Shown here: piece by piece, positions 23,588-32,429 of the stretch
Numbering within the stretch: the first letter of the stretch is position 1
Layout of the letters: each line of letters opens with the position of its first letter
DNA from: Candidatus Aenigmatarchaeota archaeon
GTDB lineage: Archaea; Aenigmatarchaeota; Aenigmatarchaeia; PWEA01
DNA: 46,927 nucleotides
Reading direction: 5' to 3'
Assembly (NCBI GenBank): GCA_003553905.1
Contig: PWEA01000009.1
Coordinates: 1-46,927 of the forward strand
Notes under the pieces: model-generated
Databases searched by the model: none
Told to the model about the DNA's origin: nothing
The model's input: the letters and a program-made list of their open reading frames with translations, nothing else
Program-made: the position numbers and the translations under genes

Positions 23588-23737
23588 CTATTCGTTCTCG
23601 TCCTTCTTTTTCTTCTTCGTAAAGTGATTTATCAGTACATAAGTAAAGACTATTACGAACAGTATCGCAAGAAATGCAACTATTCCGTGGAACAGCATCT
23701 CAAGAAACTCTACGTTTATGAACTCCTCTGTTGCCAT
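23588..23737 (-). CDS. 49-residue single-pass membrane protein
   Basis: Translation gives MATEEFINVEFLEML, a hydrophobic stretch (GIVAFLAILFVIVFTYVLI), and a KKKKK-containing tail, so the C-terminus should face the cytosol. AAGGTGA lies five bases before the ATG. It is separated from metG by 63 bases and may share its transcript. No function known. Confidence 0.6.
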   Translation of the reverse strand: MATEEFINVEFLEMLFHGIVAFLAILFVIVFTYVLINHFTKKKKKDENE

Positions 23738-23830
23738 ATTTTCACCTTAAAGGGCATTATATAGTTCAATGTTTTTAATATTACTCTTCTGAAAGCTTAA
23801 AAACAATACCGAGAATATTTAAGTGATAGG

Positions 23831-24322
23831 ATGCCCGAGAAAGACGTTGAGGAAATCAAAGATGAGATATATTCGTCCTTTTCAAACACAGCTTCTTCGA
23901 TAGGTTACGATGAAATACACGGCAGGATAATAGCTGCGCTTATAATGGATGGCGATGAAATGTCACTTCAGGAACTTTCTGAAGAGACAGGATATAGCTC
24001 TTCTTCTATATCACTTTCCCTTGATCTTCTTGAGGTTTTGGGTATAATAAAAAAGATTAAGAAGAAGGGAGATAGGAAACTATATGTTGGTATGGAGGGT
24101 GATATACTCCAGGGCCTGAAACAGGCTATAGTTATACAACTGCAAAAGACTATCACAGGGACAATAGAAAGTCTCGACAAACGCGAAGAAAAACTTAAGG
24201 AGATAGACTCCGATGAATCCAAGAACATACTCGATGGACTTCAGACCCTTAATAAGGAAATGGGAAGACTTGAAAGATATGTAAACAAGCTCTCCGAGGT
24301 AGAAATACCAAACAAGGATTAA
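23831..24322 (+). CDS. GbsR/MarR-like winged-helix regulator
   Basis: 163 residues: a winged helix at ~25-90 (GRIIAALIMDGDEMSLQELS, TGYSSSSISLSLDLLEVLGI, GDRKLYVGMEGD) followed by a coiled-coil C-terminus (ESLDKREEKLKEIDSDES). This layout is that of archaeal GbsR-type regulators, often tied to osmolyte or membrane-stress genes. It is followed one base later by a small zinc protein, a probable partner. Confidence 0.8.
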   Translation: MPEKDVEEIKDEIYSSFSNTASSIGYDEIHGRIIAALIMDGDEMSLQELSEETGYSSSSISLSLDLLEVLGIIKKIKKKGDRKLYVGMEGDILQGLKQAIVIQLQKTITGTIESLDKREEKLKEIDSDESKNILDGLQTLNKEMGRLERYVNKLSEVEIPNKD

Positions 24323-24323
24323 G

Positions 24324-24455
24324 ATGAAAGGAATTTGTCAGTCCTGTGGGAAGAACAAGAAGTTAATGGGTTGTCCTTTTTGTGGGGCCATGGTCTGTTC
24401 TGAATGTATCTTAGACGAAGGATGTAAGATATGCAGAGCAAAGATCCAGGGTTAG
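24324..24455 (+). CDS. 43-residue double zinc-finger protein
   Basis: Eight cysteines in four CxxC pairs: CQSC, CPFC, CSEC, CKIC, a cross-brace spacing like small RING/B-box or HIT fingers. Its ATG begins one base after the TAA of the GbsR-like gene, so translation is coupled. The pairing suggests a cofactor of that regulator; this is inferred from position only. Confidence 0.7.
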   Translation: MKGICQSCGKNKKLMGCPFCGAMVCSECILDEGCKICRAKIQG

Positions 24456-24462
24456 ACCAATC

Positions 24463-25017
24463 TCAGAGACCTAACTTATCATGAATATTTTTCATAGCTT
24501 CTAAAGAAAGCTTCGAAAGTTCATCCAGGCGAAAACCCAGTTCTTCACAGTATTTTATTCTGTTTCTATCCACACTCTTTGCAAATGAGCTATCATCGAT
24601 TTTTTTCATGATGGATTCTACACGAACCTCATCGAGTGTAGATTCTGGCATTACGAGTGCTGTAGCTACTATAAGGCCCGAGATTGCATCCGCAGCGATA
24701 AGGGCCTTAGATATACTATTTTCTGGTTCTGTGTCTGTGTGTTTAGAATTATGTGCCTTTATTGCCTTTAGACAGTTTTCGGGCAGTTTTTCTTTCAAAA
24801 TCTTTGCCGATATCAGGCCATGTTCTTCAGGATCATCCTTGGTTTCTTCGTAGTCTATGTCGTGTAAGAGACCTGTAAGTTTCCATTCTTTCTGGTCTTT
24901 ATCGAGTTCGTCTGCAAGCCTTTCCATGATCGCCGAGACAGCATACATATGTTTTCTAAGATTTCGGTTCTCTACTCTGTCCTCTAAAATTTCGACAGCG
25001 TGTTTTTCATCTATCAT
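24463..25017 (-). CDS. HD-domain phosphohydrolase
   Basis: 184 residues. HD superfamily ligands: H23, H52-D53 in LLHDIDYEE, H66 in EEHGLIS, H89 in KAHNSKH, and D110 in AADAISG. Proteins of this group hydrolyse phosphate esters or nucleotides; the specific substrate is unknown. Divergent from the acetyltransferase gene. Confidence 0.8.
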   Translation of the reverse strand: MIDEKHAVEILEDRVENRNLRKHMYAVSAIMERLADELDKDQKEWKLTGLLHDIDYEETKDDPEEHGLISAKILKEKLPENCLKAIKAHNSKHTDTEPENSISKALIAADAISGLIVATALVMPESTLDEVRVESIMKKIDDSSFAKSVDRNRIKYCEELGFRLDELSKLSLEAMKNIHDKLGL

Positions 25018-25070
25018 GGTTTGAAATTCATCTGCTCTTGTATAAATATTCCCCCCAATGTTTTAAGATA

Positions 25071-25078
25071 TTTATATC
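25071..25078 (+). promoter_or_regulatory. TATA box of the acetyltransferase
   Basis: TTTATATC lies 21-28 bases before the ATG at 25099, the spacing of a leaderless transcript. This decides between 25099 and the longer open frame upstream. Confidence 0.6.
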
Positions 25079-25098
25079 CCATAAATCATTTTCTTTGT

Positions 25099-25647
25099 AT
25101 GAAGGTTGTAGAGGCATCAGATCTGGAAAGGATAGATGATATGGCAGGGGACCATCCTCATATAACTAAACCAACAGAGAACCAAGAGGACCGTGAGTAT
25201 TTCCTTCTGAAAGACGGAGAAGATATTGTAGGATGTGGCTATATACGCGTCTTCCTCGAGAAACTTGGGAATATAGGCTCGGTTTTCATTGTAGAAGATA
25301 GAAGAGGTGATGGTGCTGGAACTTTCTTTGTGGGCGAACTCGAGGACAGGCTCGAGGAGAAAGGGGTAAGTTTATGTATTATAGGTGTGCATTCTGGAAA
25401 TAAGTCTGCAAAGAAGTTCTGGGAAAAGACAGGGTACCATGTTCTTGTCCAATCAATAGGGGATGATGTATTTGAAAGCGAAACCTTTAGGAAGGTTCTT
25501 CAGGTTGTCAGTCCCAAACCCGTACCAGAAAATGGAGTAACAATAATGGGGAAGAGGTTTGGATCATCTGATGACGAGAACACACATCCCTTGAAGGAGC
25601 TTTACGACTTAAAGGACTTTGTTGGTTCTCTTGAAACAGGTTTCTAG
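25099..25647 (+). CDS. GNAT-family N-acetyltransferase
   Basis: 182 residues. The acetyl-CoA motif is VEDRRGDGAGTFFVGEL, followed by the typical VHSGNKSAKKFWEKTGY segment. A ~45-residue C-terminal tail beyond the fold (ENTHPLKELYDLKDFV) is unusual. The acceptor substrate is unknown. The start is set by the TATA spacing. Confidence 0.85.
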   Translation: MKVVEASDLERIDDMAGDHPHITKPTENQEDREYFLLKDGEDIVGCGYIRVFLEKLGNIGSVFIVEDRRGDGAGTFFVGELEDRLEEKGVSLCIIGVHSGNKSAKKFWEKTGYHVLVQSIGDDVFESETFRKVLQVVSPKPVPENGVTIMGKRFGSSDDENTHPLKELYDLKDFVGSLETGF

Positions 25648-25693
25648 TCTGAGTACGAAAGCTATTAAATAAAAAGCAAGAATCTATGTTCAT

Positions 25694-26245
25694 ATGTCCG
25701 ACAATATATATCCAGATAGCTTACTTGATTATATCATGGGGAAGGACTTCGTATCGCTTTTAAATGCTATATTCGGGTTCTACTCGATATTCTTTTTTGT
25801 TCGTGGAAGGATAGAAGTGGGTATTTACATGCTAATCCTCGCTTTTGTGATGGATACACTTGATGGTGAGGTTGCAAGAAGACTTTTTGAGACCACGGAG
25901 TTTGGTAAAAGGATGGATATGGCAGACCTCATTTCATTTGGTGTTGCTCCGGCTGTATTTTTGTTCGTATGGATATCACCTACTACTTCACTGGAAAGTC
26001 TGGTTCTGCATTCATCGATGGTTTGTCTTATTTCCGCAGAGATTCTCCGGCTTGCAAGATTCCAAACAAGGGAATCCGATGAAAGCCATTTCTTAGGCCT
26101 TCCAGGTACAGCAAACGGTGTGATATATCCACTTCTTTACGTTCTTAATCCAGGGCTATATCCTGTAGTTATAATAACTTTTTTAGTAAGCATTCTTATG
26201 GTAAGTTCTATCAGATTCCCTGTCAAACCAAAACGACTCAAATAA
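25694..26245 (+). CDS. CDP-alcohol phosphatidyltransferase, archaetidylserine-synthase-like
   Basis: 183 residues, five to six membrane segments. The CDP-alcohol motif is seen as DTLDGEVARRLFETTEFG (54-71) followed by KRMDMADLISFG. Relative to the family pattern D-x2-DG-x2-AR-x8-G-x3-D-x3-D, the last two Asp (D75, D78) are one residue too close. RLARF and FLGLP in the second half match the serine-transferring (PssA) branch. It should add a polar head group to CDP-archaeol at the membrane. Confidence 0.85.
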   Translation: MSDNIYPDSLLDYIMGKDFVSLLNAIFGFYSIFFFVRGRIEVGIYMLILAFVMDTLDGEVARRLFETTEFGKRMDMADLISFGVAPAVFLFVWISPTTSLESLVLHSSMVCLISAEILRLARFQTRESDESHFLGLPGTANGVIYPLLYVLNPGLYPVVIITFLVSILMVSSIRFPVKPKRLK

Positions 26246-26250
26246 ATCTA

Positions 26251-26258
26251 TTTAAATC
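26251..26258 (+). promoter_or_regulatory. TATA box of the sulfur-carrier operon
   Basis: TTTAAATC is 22-29 bases before the ATG at 26280, supporting that start over the TTG two codons earlier and a leaderless mRNA. Confidence 0.55.
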
Positions 26259-26279
26259 TAAACAGAACATTTCTTGTCC

Positions 26280-26474
26280 ATGCCTGTGACTGTAGTTTAT
26301 GATGACAAGAGCTTTGAAATAGAAGGATCTCAAACAGTAGAGGAAGCTGTGAAAAAAGTGGGGGTTAACACTGAAACTATTATAGTAGAGAAGGATGGAA
26401 AGCTTGTTTCTCTTGACGAGGAATTAAATGGTAGGGAAAAATTGAAGTTAATAAATGTGGTATCAGGAGGTTAA
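26280..26474 (+). CDS. Ubiquitin-like small modifier / sulfur carrier (SAMP2/ThiS-like)
   Basis: 64 residues, beta-grasp pattern (VTVVYDDKSFEIEG, TVEEAVKKVGV, KLKLINVVSGG) ending in Gly-Gly, the terminus activated by an E1-like enzyme. In archaea such proteins carry sulfur for tRNA 2-thiolation and can be conjugated to proteins. The TtuA/Ncs6-like enzyme two genes on supports the tRNA role. Two bases separate it from the HD gene. No E1 homologue is in the window. Confidence 0.85.
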   Translation: MPVTVVYDDKSFEIEGSQTVEEAVKKVGVNTETIIVEKDGKLVSLDEELNGREKLKLINVVSGG

Positions 26475-26476
26475 AG

Positions 26477-27076
26477 ATGATAGAAGAAGTGATGAAGTTC
26501 GCCAAGAAGCACCTGGAGGAAAACGATCCCATGCACTCCTGGCCACATACAAAAAGGGTCTACAATCTATGCACTGATATAGGTAAGAAGGAAGGTGCTG
26601 ACCTGGAAGTTTTGAAAAGAGCCGCGCTTCTCCACGATATAGGTATGCATATAGACAGAGACAACCACGCCAAAGTAAGTGCAAAGTTAGCTGAAGAAGT
26701 ATTGGAAGGTTTCGACAAAAAAGAAGAGGTCCTTAACTGCATAAAGTCACACAGGTTCGCTAACGACATCAAAGCAGAAACGGTTGAAGCGAAAGTACTT
26801 CAAGATGCAGACGACCTCGACGCTATGGGAGCTACTGGAATAGCCAGAGCCATGGCACATTCCGGAGCCTTCGACAGACCTATATACACCCCGGAAAGGG
26901 GAGGGGAGGAATACAACGGAAACAGTGAAAGTGCGGCAGCCCACATACGTGAAAAACTTCTAAAGATAAAAGAAAATTTGAATACTATTACAGCTAAAGA
27001 TATGGCAAATAAGAGGCATACATTCATCGAAAAATATCTGGAACAACTGGAAAAAGAATATAGAGGGGAAGCATGA
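26477..27076 (+). CDS. HD-domain phosphohydrolase (COG1418 type)
   Basis: 199 residues with the HD ligands H24 (SWPHTKRV), H53-D54 (LLHDIGMH) and the DADDLDAMG block (110-118). The HDRxNH-like spacing is that of small stand-alone HD hydrolases acting on nucleotides. It lies between the sulfur carrier and the tRNA thiolase, with a four-base ATGA overlap to the latter; why is unknown. Confidence 0.82.
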   Translation: MIEEVMKFAKKHLEENDPMHSWPHTKRVYNLCTDIGKKEGADLEVLKRAALLHDIGMHIDRDNHAKVSAKLAEEVLEGFDKKEEVLNCIKSHRFANDIKAETVEAKVLQDADDLDAMGATGIARAMAHSGAFDRPIYTPERGGEEYNGNSESAAAHIREKLLKIKENLNTITAKDMANKRHTFIEKYLEQLEKEYRGEA

Positions 27077-27990
27077 GCAATGAATGTTGGAAATGCGGAG
27101 AGCCTGCGGTTATACATAGAAAGTACGAGGGCAAATCATGGTGCTCAGAACATTTCAAACAACAGTTTGAGTCCCTTGTGAAAAAAACTATAAGAAAGGA
27201 ACAACTTTTTGAAAATGATGATAAGGTTTGTGTAGCTCTTTCTGGTGGAATGGATTCTTCTGCACTTCTCATACTTCTTTCGGAGCTTTTTGATGATTGG
27301 CCGAATGCGGATCTTTTTGCACTTGCAATAGATGAGGGCATAGAGGGCTATAGAGACGAGAGCCTGGCTATAGCAGAGAAGTTGTGCGATAGGCTGGATC
27401 TGAATCTACATATAGCTTCCTTCAAGGAAACATTTGGCAAGACACTGGACGATATAATGAATGACAAGGAGTACGGATGTACATACTGTGGGGTTCTCAG
27501 AAGATGGGTATTGAACAAAAAGAGCAGAGAACTTGGTGCAACAAAGCTTGCCACAGGACACAATATGGACGACGAACTCCAGAGTATTTTTATGAACTAT
27601 CTCAGGGGAAACATGAACAGGATGATAAGGCTTGGAGCAAAACCGGCTGTACTCCAAAATAACAAGTTTGTGCCAAGGGTAAAGCCTTTTAGGAATACAC
27701 CCGAGAGGGAGATTGCGCTTTACGGGAGGATCAGAGACATCGAGTTGCACCAGACAGAATGTCCTTATGTTGAGAACAGCTTACGCTTCGACGTAAGGGA
27801 TTTTCTCAATGAGATGGAAACAAAAAGACCTTCTACCAAGTACACAGCATTGCGTGCATTCGATAAAATACTCCCTATACTTGAAGAAAAGTTCTCGGCG
27901 GAGGATCCTTGTGTTGGAGAGTGTAATGTATGTGGAGAGATCACAAGCGGAGAAGTATGCAAGACATGTGAACTAAGAGAAAGGATCTAA
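27073..27990 (+). CDS. TtuA/Ncs6-family tRNA 2-thiolation enzyme
   Basis: 305 residues. N-terminal zinc site CWKC (5-8) with CSEH (24-27), PP-loop ALSGGMDSS (55-63), iron-sulfur cysteines CTYC (136-139) plus a third Cys in QTECPY (~230), GHNMDDELQ, and a C-terminal zinc ribbon CNVC and CKTC. The enzyme adenylates a tRNA uridine and takes sulfur from a Gly-Gly carrier, here encoded in the same operon. The exact tRNA position (54 or 34) cannot be told apart by eye. Confidence 0.9.
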   Translation: MSNECWKCGEPAVIHRKYEGKSWCSEHFKQQFESLVKKTIRKEQLFENDDKVCVALSGGMDSSALLILLSELFDDWPNADLFALAIDEGIEGYRDESLAIAEKLCDRLDLNLHIASFKETFGKTLDDIMNDKEYGCTYCGVLRRWVLNKKSRELGATKLATGHNMDDELQSIFMNYLRGNMNRMIRLGAKPAVLQNNKFVPRVKPFRNTPEREIALYGRIRDIELHQTECPYVENSLRFDVRDFLNEMETKRPSTKYTALRAFDKILPILEEKFSAEDPCVGECNVCGEITSGEVCKTCELRERI

Positions 27991-28457
27991 AAATCTTTCT
28001 CGAGGGCATATCGTATAGGATCTTTCTGATCGTTTTTTTCCATGTATTTACAGATCAGGGTTTCCGTTTCTTCGACCGCTTCAAAGTCTCTGATCTTGTC
28101 CAGAGTTCTGTCGAGTTCTTTTTCATCCTTTACCAGAATCTCCAGTATCATATCAAAACGTCCAAATGTATGGTGCATCTGACTTATATTTTCAATCTTT
28201 TTGGCTTCCCCCACAAACCTATGTCTTAGTTCGGAGGAAGGTGCAATATTTAGTATAACATAGGCCTTTGTGTTAAGTCCAACCCTGCCTTCGTCAATTT
28301 TTACACTAAACGAGTCTATTATCTTTTTTTCTTCCATACCCCGTATCTTCTTGCTGACGGTTTGTCTTGATATTCCTAGCTTCTTAGCTATGTCTGATAT
28401 ATTCTTTCTTCCGTCTTCGACAAGTTCTAATAGTATTTTTCTTTCGTTGTTTTTCAT
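27987..28457 (-). CDS. Lrp/AsnC-family regulator
   Basis: 156 residues. HTH ISDIAKKLGISRQTVSKKIR (~16-35) and a RAM-like effector domain (AYVILNIAP, FGRFDMILEILVKDEKELD). Usual role: amino-acid-responsive control. Its stop overlaps the convergent thiolase gene by four bases. Confidence 0.85.
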   Translation of the reverse strand: MKNNERKILLELVEDGRKNISDIAKKLGISRQTVSKKIRGMEEKKIIDSFSVKIDEGRVGLNTKAYVILNIAPSSELRHRFVGEAKKIENISQMHHTFGRFDMILEILVKDEKELDRTLDKIRDFEAVEETETLICKYMEKNDQKDPIRYALEKDF

Positions 28458-28521
28458 GGGGTTAACATTCTGTCATTATAATACTTATAAATTTAACGGT
28501 TCGAAGTCACAGAACTTTTAC

Positions 28522-28926
28522 CTATACTAGAAAAGCAAGTACGAGAAAAAAGGAGCCCGTTGTAACAGTTACAAAGTATCCAAATACTATCCTTTCTATT
28601 ATATCTTCTTTTAGGAATATTTTGTATATTTTGTCCAGTACCACGTTATCGGACTCTCTTTTCTTTGCGGCGAATTTGAAGAACCTAATCAGTAGATCGT
28701 TTATCCCATCTATAAACCTCCCTAAAACTGGCATCCATCCAAACAGGAACTTGAAGGATTTACCAATAAAGCTTAGAAATATGTATACGGGCTTTACAAG
28801 ATGCTTTGGTGCCATGAGTCCTATGAAAAGGGAAAGAAGAAACTGACCTCCAAAATCAGGGCATGGTGATGGTGGTGTTGGGATTAACTGACATCCTATA
28901 AAAAACAGTATACCCTCGTCGAGCAT
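28522..28926 (-). CDS. Membrane protein, unknown
   Basis: 134 residues with about three hydrophobic segments (FLLSLFIGLMAPKHL, YIFLSFIGKSFKFLFGW, FGYFVTVTTGSFFLVLAFLV) and a Pro-rich N-terminus (PTPPSPCPDFGG). No family recognised; it stands between two reverse-strand genes without clear coupling. Confidence 0.55.
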   Translation of the reverse strand: MLDEGILFFIGCQLIPTPPSPCPDFGGQFLLSLFIGLMAPKHLVKPVYIFLSFIGKSFKFLFGWMPVLGRFIDGINDLLIRFFKFAAKKRESDNVVLDKIYKIFLKEDIIERIVFGYFVTVTTGSFFLVLAFLV

Positions 28927-28969
28927 ACCCTTTGTTCGTTTCTTGAGTTTAAATTAATTAAGAATGACA

Positions 28970-30226
28970 TCAGGAAACGATCTCTTCTGCGGCTTCTGTG
29001 AACTTCCTTTTGACATCTGCTTCGTCTATCTTTGTAAACTTTCCTTCTTTCATAACAATCTCTCCATCTATTATAGATGTAACGACCTTTGCTCCTGAAT
29101 AGATAAGGTTAGATTTGAGATTGTGTAACGGGTTCATATTTATATCGCTCAGATCTACAAGAACGATATCAGCCAGATTGTTTTCCTCGATTTTTCCTAT
29201 CCTCTGATCAAGGGCATTCCCTGCATTGGTTCCTGGGAGTTTTAATATATTCTCGACAGGCATCGTGGTTGGATCCGAGCTATTTAATTTATGTAGAAGC
29301 CCTGTGAGCTTCATTTCCTCAAACATATCGAGGTTGTTGTTTGAAGCTGCTCCGTCCGTTCCAAGACATACATTCAACTTCTTTTTCATCATTTTTGGCA
29401 CAGGCGAAATCCCAGATGCCAGTTTCATATTTGAACATGGATTGTGCACTATATTGGCATTACTTTTTCCGAGAATCTTTATATCTTCGTCGGTGAGATG
29501 AACACCATGTGCACCTATGAAGCCACTGTCCAGTATGCCAAGTTCTTTAAGGTGTTCAACAGGTCTTTTCCCCTTTTCCTTCAACAACTTTTCCACCTCT
29601 TTGTGAGTTTCACCAAGATGCATGTGAAGAGGTATTCCGTTCTTATCAGAAATACTTTTTGCCTTCCTTAGAAGTTCATCTGAGCATGTTTCACAAGAGT
29701 GCGGTGCCACGGTTGGTGATATTCTGTCGGAAAAATCTCCTTTAAGTCTTTTAATAGTCCTTTGAGTTTTCTTTAACTGTTTGTCCGTGGAATTATCACC
29801 GAGATCTATCATTCCATAGCCCAGGTTCCCACGGATACCTATCTCCTCTGCAGCCTCTGCGACCTTGTCCATATAGAAGTACATGTCGTTGAAGCACGTG
29901 GTTCCTGTCCTTATCATCTCTAAGAAGGCATGCATTGCGCCACTGTAGCATTTGTCACCGTCCAGTTTTTCCTCCAGCGGCCATATGTCCTCCTGGAGCC
30001 ATTTCTGCAACTTCTTATCGTCGGAGATGCCGCGGAAAAGATTCATCGAAGCGTGTGTGTGCATATTTATGAGCCCGGGCATAACAGCGAGATTTGACGC
30101 ATCAATTACCCTTCCTGACTTATCGGTTTTGCCTATCGACTTGATTTTGTTCCCCTTTATTAGTATGTCCTTATTTTCAAGAAGACCGTTGGGTGTCAGC
30201 ACGAACCTTGCGTCTTTTATGAGCAT
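28970..30226 (-). CDS. dadD: Amidohydrolase: adenosine-type deaminase (MTA/SAH or 5'-deoxyadenosine)
   Basis: 418 residues. Metal ligands: INMHTHASMNLFRG (HxH), LHMHLGETH, GAHGVHLT and CLGTDGAASNNNLDMF, plus RTGTTCFNDMY. This set matches the MtaD/DadD group, which in archaea deaminates 5'-deoxyadenosine, methylthioadenosine and S-adenosylhomocysteine, recycling radical-SAM and methylation by-products. Which substrate is preferred cannot be read from the sequence. Confidence 0.85.
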   Translation of the reverse strand: MLIKDARFVLTPNGLLENKDILIKGNKIKSIGKTDKSGRVIDASNLAVMPGLINMHTHASMNLFRGISDDKKLQKWLQEDIWPLEEKLDGDKCYSGAMHAFLEMIRTGTTCFNDMYFYMDKVAEAAEEIGIRGNLGYGMIDLGDNSTDKQLKKTQRTIKRLKGDFSDRISPTVAPHSCETCSDELLRKAKSISDKNGIPLHMHLGETHKEVEKLLKEKGKRPVEHLKELGILDSGFIGAHGVHLTDEDIKILGKSNANIVHNPCSNMKLASGISPVPKMMKKKLNVCLGTDGAASNNNLDMFEEMKLTGLLHKLNSSDPTTMPVENILKLPGTNAGNALDQRIGKIEENNLADIVLVDLSDINMNPLHNLKSNLIYSGAKVVTSIIDGEIVMKEGKFTKIDEADVKRKFTEAAEEIVS

Positions 30227-30365
30227 ATTATTAAGTTGTGGGGTAGAATTTAAAACGTTTGTACTATATTTTATAATCAGAGTGTTTTTGTCGAAATTTA
30301 CTCAAGATATTTAAGTTTTTCTATTGATTAGTTGTAACAGGTTAGTAAGAACTGAGGGGTTTTGG

Positions 30366-32351
30366 ATGAAATACAAGACAATAGGACTTTTGATGGCTGT
30401 GTTTTTTGTAGTTGCCGCTACTGCAGGGATTAGCTCTGCTTTTCCGGACACGGAAAAACCAGTGGTTGAAGGAAGCATTACATATGACCCAGTTACTGTA
30501 CATGCCGATGTTGTAGATCTAGGAGATCTCGATGATATAACTGTGTACTTTAGATATAGAGAAAAAGGAAGAGTGGGATGGACTGAGACCGAAAAACGTA
30601 AGATGTCTTCTGAAGGTACCTATTCTAAGATTTTAACCGATATAGATCCTGACATAAACTACGAGTTTCAGGTTGTCGTTGAATGGATAGGCGACGAGGA
30701 CCTTATATTTGAAACAGAGAAAAAGCCCGCCGAATTCCAGCTAAGTAACCTTAGAGCTGTTCCCGAAGAAGCATACGTTGATGAGTACACAAGTCTCGAG
30801 GTGGATGTTGAAAACATTGGTGGTCAGACGGGGGATATAACTGTTGATTTTTTTATAAATGAAAGGACAAAGATTTCTGAAAAAGTGGAGGTTGGTGCAG
30901 GCGATAGTAAAACTGTGACTGCTTCTTATGTTCCAAGTAAGGGAGGCGTTTATAATGTTAGGGCGGATGGAATGACTACTGATTTTAGGGCATATGATCT
31001 TCCTTCGGTGGAAGCAAAACATGTGACCGGAGTTACCCATGATTCTGCTGTGCTTGTTGCTGAGTTAACAAACATGGGACTTGAAGACAGTGTTGATGTC
31101 TTTTTTAGATACAGGACAGAAGAAGATGGCTGGGTCGAAACACCCAAACAGACAATGCTTTCCGAGGGAAAGTTTTCATATAAGGTCGATGATCTTGATA
31201 TGGATTCCGATTACAGATTTAGGGCCGTTGTCGAATGGGACGACAGACACAGAGTAGGTGAAGCTCAGTTTATTGAGACTAGAGATATAGATATCAAGCC
31301 GAACGCAGTTGCAGATGAGGTCCTCAGGGGTGTAAATGATATAGGAGTTTTCTTTTGGGGCGAGGGAGTTAGCCTTGATAGCAACATAGCTGAATACAGA
31401 TGGGACTTCGATGGCGACGGAGAGTGGGACTATGTCAGCGATGAAACAGGTATCACAAGCCATGTCTTTAAAGAGCCTGGTATATATGAGGCAGTTTTTG
31501 AGATCGATGACGATAAAGGAAGAACAGATTCCAAGTCCGTTGATGTTATTATAGAAGAAAGAAAACAACCTCTTTACAAGATAGAGGAGACAGCCGATGG
31601 GCATACAAGAGATGTGTACTTCGATACAGACTACAGATACGATGAAGAAATGGATAAGACCAGGGTAGCGATCAACGTAAAGAACTCAGCCAGAAGATCG
31701 CGTGATGTAAGTGTAACCATAGATGTTCCCAAGGAAGTAGTAGATTCCATAGAAAACATGAATATTTATCCCCGACCAACGGAAGTGGTTAAAACAAACC
31801 CCGAGTTCATGTGGGAGTTCGAGTTAGATGTTGGCGAGACTGGTCGCGTTGAAATGGAGTTTGATGGTTTTGTCGAGGCAGGACGTTTCGATGAAATGGA
31901 GATGGTTCAAGCCTACGGCGAGGAAGACAAAAGAACAAGAACTGTTACCGGTCTTATTTTACAAGGCGTCAGAAGAATATGGGGCTTTATAGTTATTGTG
32001 ATCGTTGTAATTATTGTCATCCTTCTTGCCGTCAGTGATAGGAATAGACATATTGTGAAAAATGTATTCTCAAAGTTTAGTCAGACCTTTCTTGAGAATG
32101 GTGAAAGCGATGAAAGTTCGATGGAAACCAGTAGAAAAGATGAGCTTGACAGAGAGTTTGTAGAGACTGCTAGAAGAGTAAAGGAAGCTCTTAGAAGAGA
32201 TAAAGTGATCAGTCCAAACAGCGTTGTTGACAGATTGGAAAAGGCAAATATGGCCTTAGAAAACGGCGATTTTGAATGTTTTAGACATTATTTAGGAGAA
32301 GTAGAGAACCAGATAAACTACAGCTTTACAAACAACAGCATGGTTTCGTAG
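30366..32351 (+). CDS. Secreted, membrane-anchored PKD/CARDB/FN3-like protein
   Basis: 661 residues from ATG 30366 (14 codons inside a longer frame; this Met begins a normal signal peptide, KTIGLLMAVFFVVAATAG, cleaved near SSA). Two FN3-like repeats (ending INYEFQVVVEW and DYRFRAVVEWDD) surround a CARDB-like domain (SLEVDVENIGGQTGDITVDF). A PKD domain follows (YRWDFDGDGEWDY, ITSHVFKEPGIYEAVFEIDD), then another beta domain, one membrane helix (FIVIVIVVIIVILLAV), and a ~90-residue cytosolic helical tail. A cell-surface role is inferred. Confidence 0.8.
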   Translation: MKYKTIGLLMAVFFVVAATAGISSAFPDTEKPVVEGSITYDPVTVHADVVDLGDLDDITVYFRYREKGRVGWTETEKRKMSSEGTYSKILTDIDPDINYEFQVVVEWIGDEDLIFETEKKPAEFQLSNLRAVPEEAYVDEYTSLEVDVENIGGQTGDITVDFFINERTKISEKVEVGAGDSKTVTASYVPSKGGVYNVRADGMTTDFRAYDLPSVEAKHVTGVTHDSAVLVAELTNMGLEDSVDVFFRYRTEEDGWVETPKQTMLSEGKFSYKVDDLDMDSDYRFRAVVEWDDRHRVGEAQFIETRDIDIKPNAVADEVLRGVNDIGVFFWGEGVSLDSNIAEYRWDFDGDGEWDYVSDETGITSHVFKEPGIYEAVFEIDDDKGRTDSKSVDVIIEERKQPLYKIEETADGHTRDVYFDTDYRYDEEMDKTRVAINVKNSARRSRDVSVTIDVPKEVVDSIENMNIYPRPTEVVKTNPEFMWEFELDVGETGRVEMEFDGFVEAGRFDEMEMVQAYGEEDKRTRTVTGLILQGVRRIWGFIVIVIVVIIVILLAVSDRNRHIVKNVFSKFSQTFLENGESDESSMETSRKDELDREFVETARRVKEALRRDKVISPNSVVDRLEKANMALENGDFECFRHYLGEVENQINYSFTNNSMVS

Positions 32352-32357
32352 TCTATT

Positions 32358-32374
32358 ACTATAACTTTTATAGT
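32358..32374. other. Short inverted repeat between two genes
   Basis: ACTATAA-CTT-TTATAGT begins seven bases after the upstream stop and could help terminate the surface-protein transcript; the A/T content would also serve as a TATA region. Not decided. Confidence 0.35.
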
Positions 32375-32429
32375 TTCCTAATTCTTTACTAAGCATGGAA
32401 AACAATCACGGAGGTGTTCTTTTATACAC

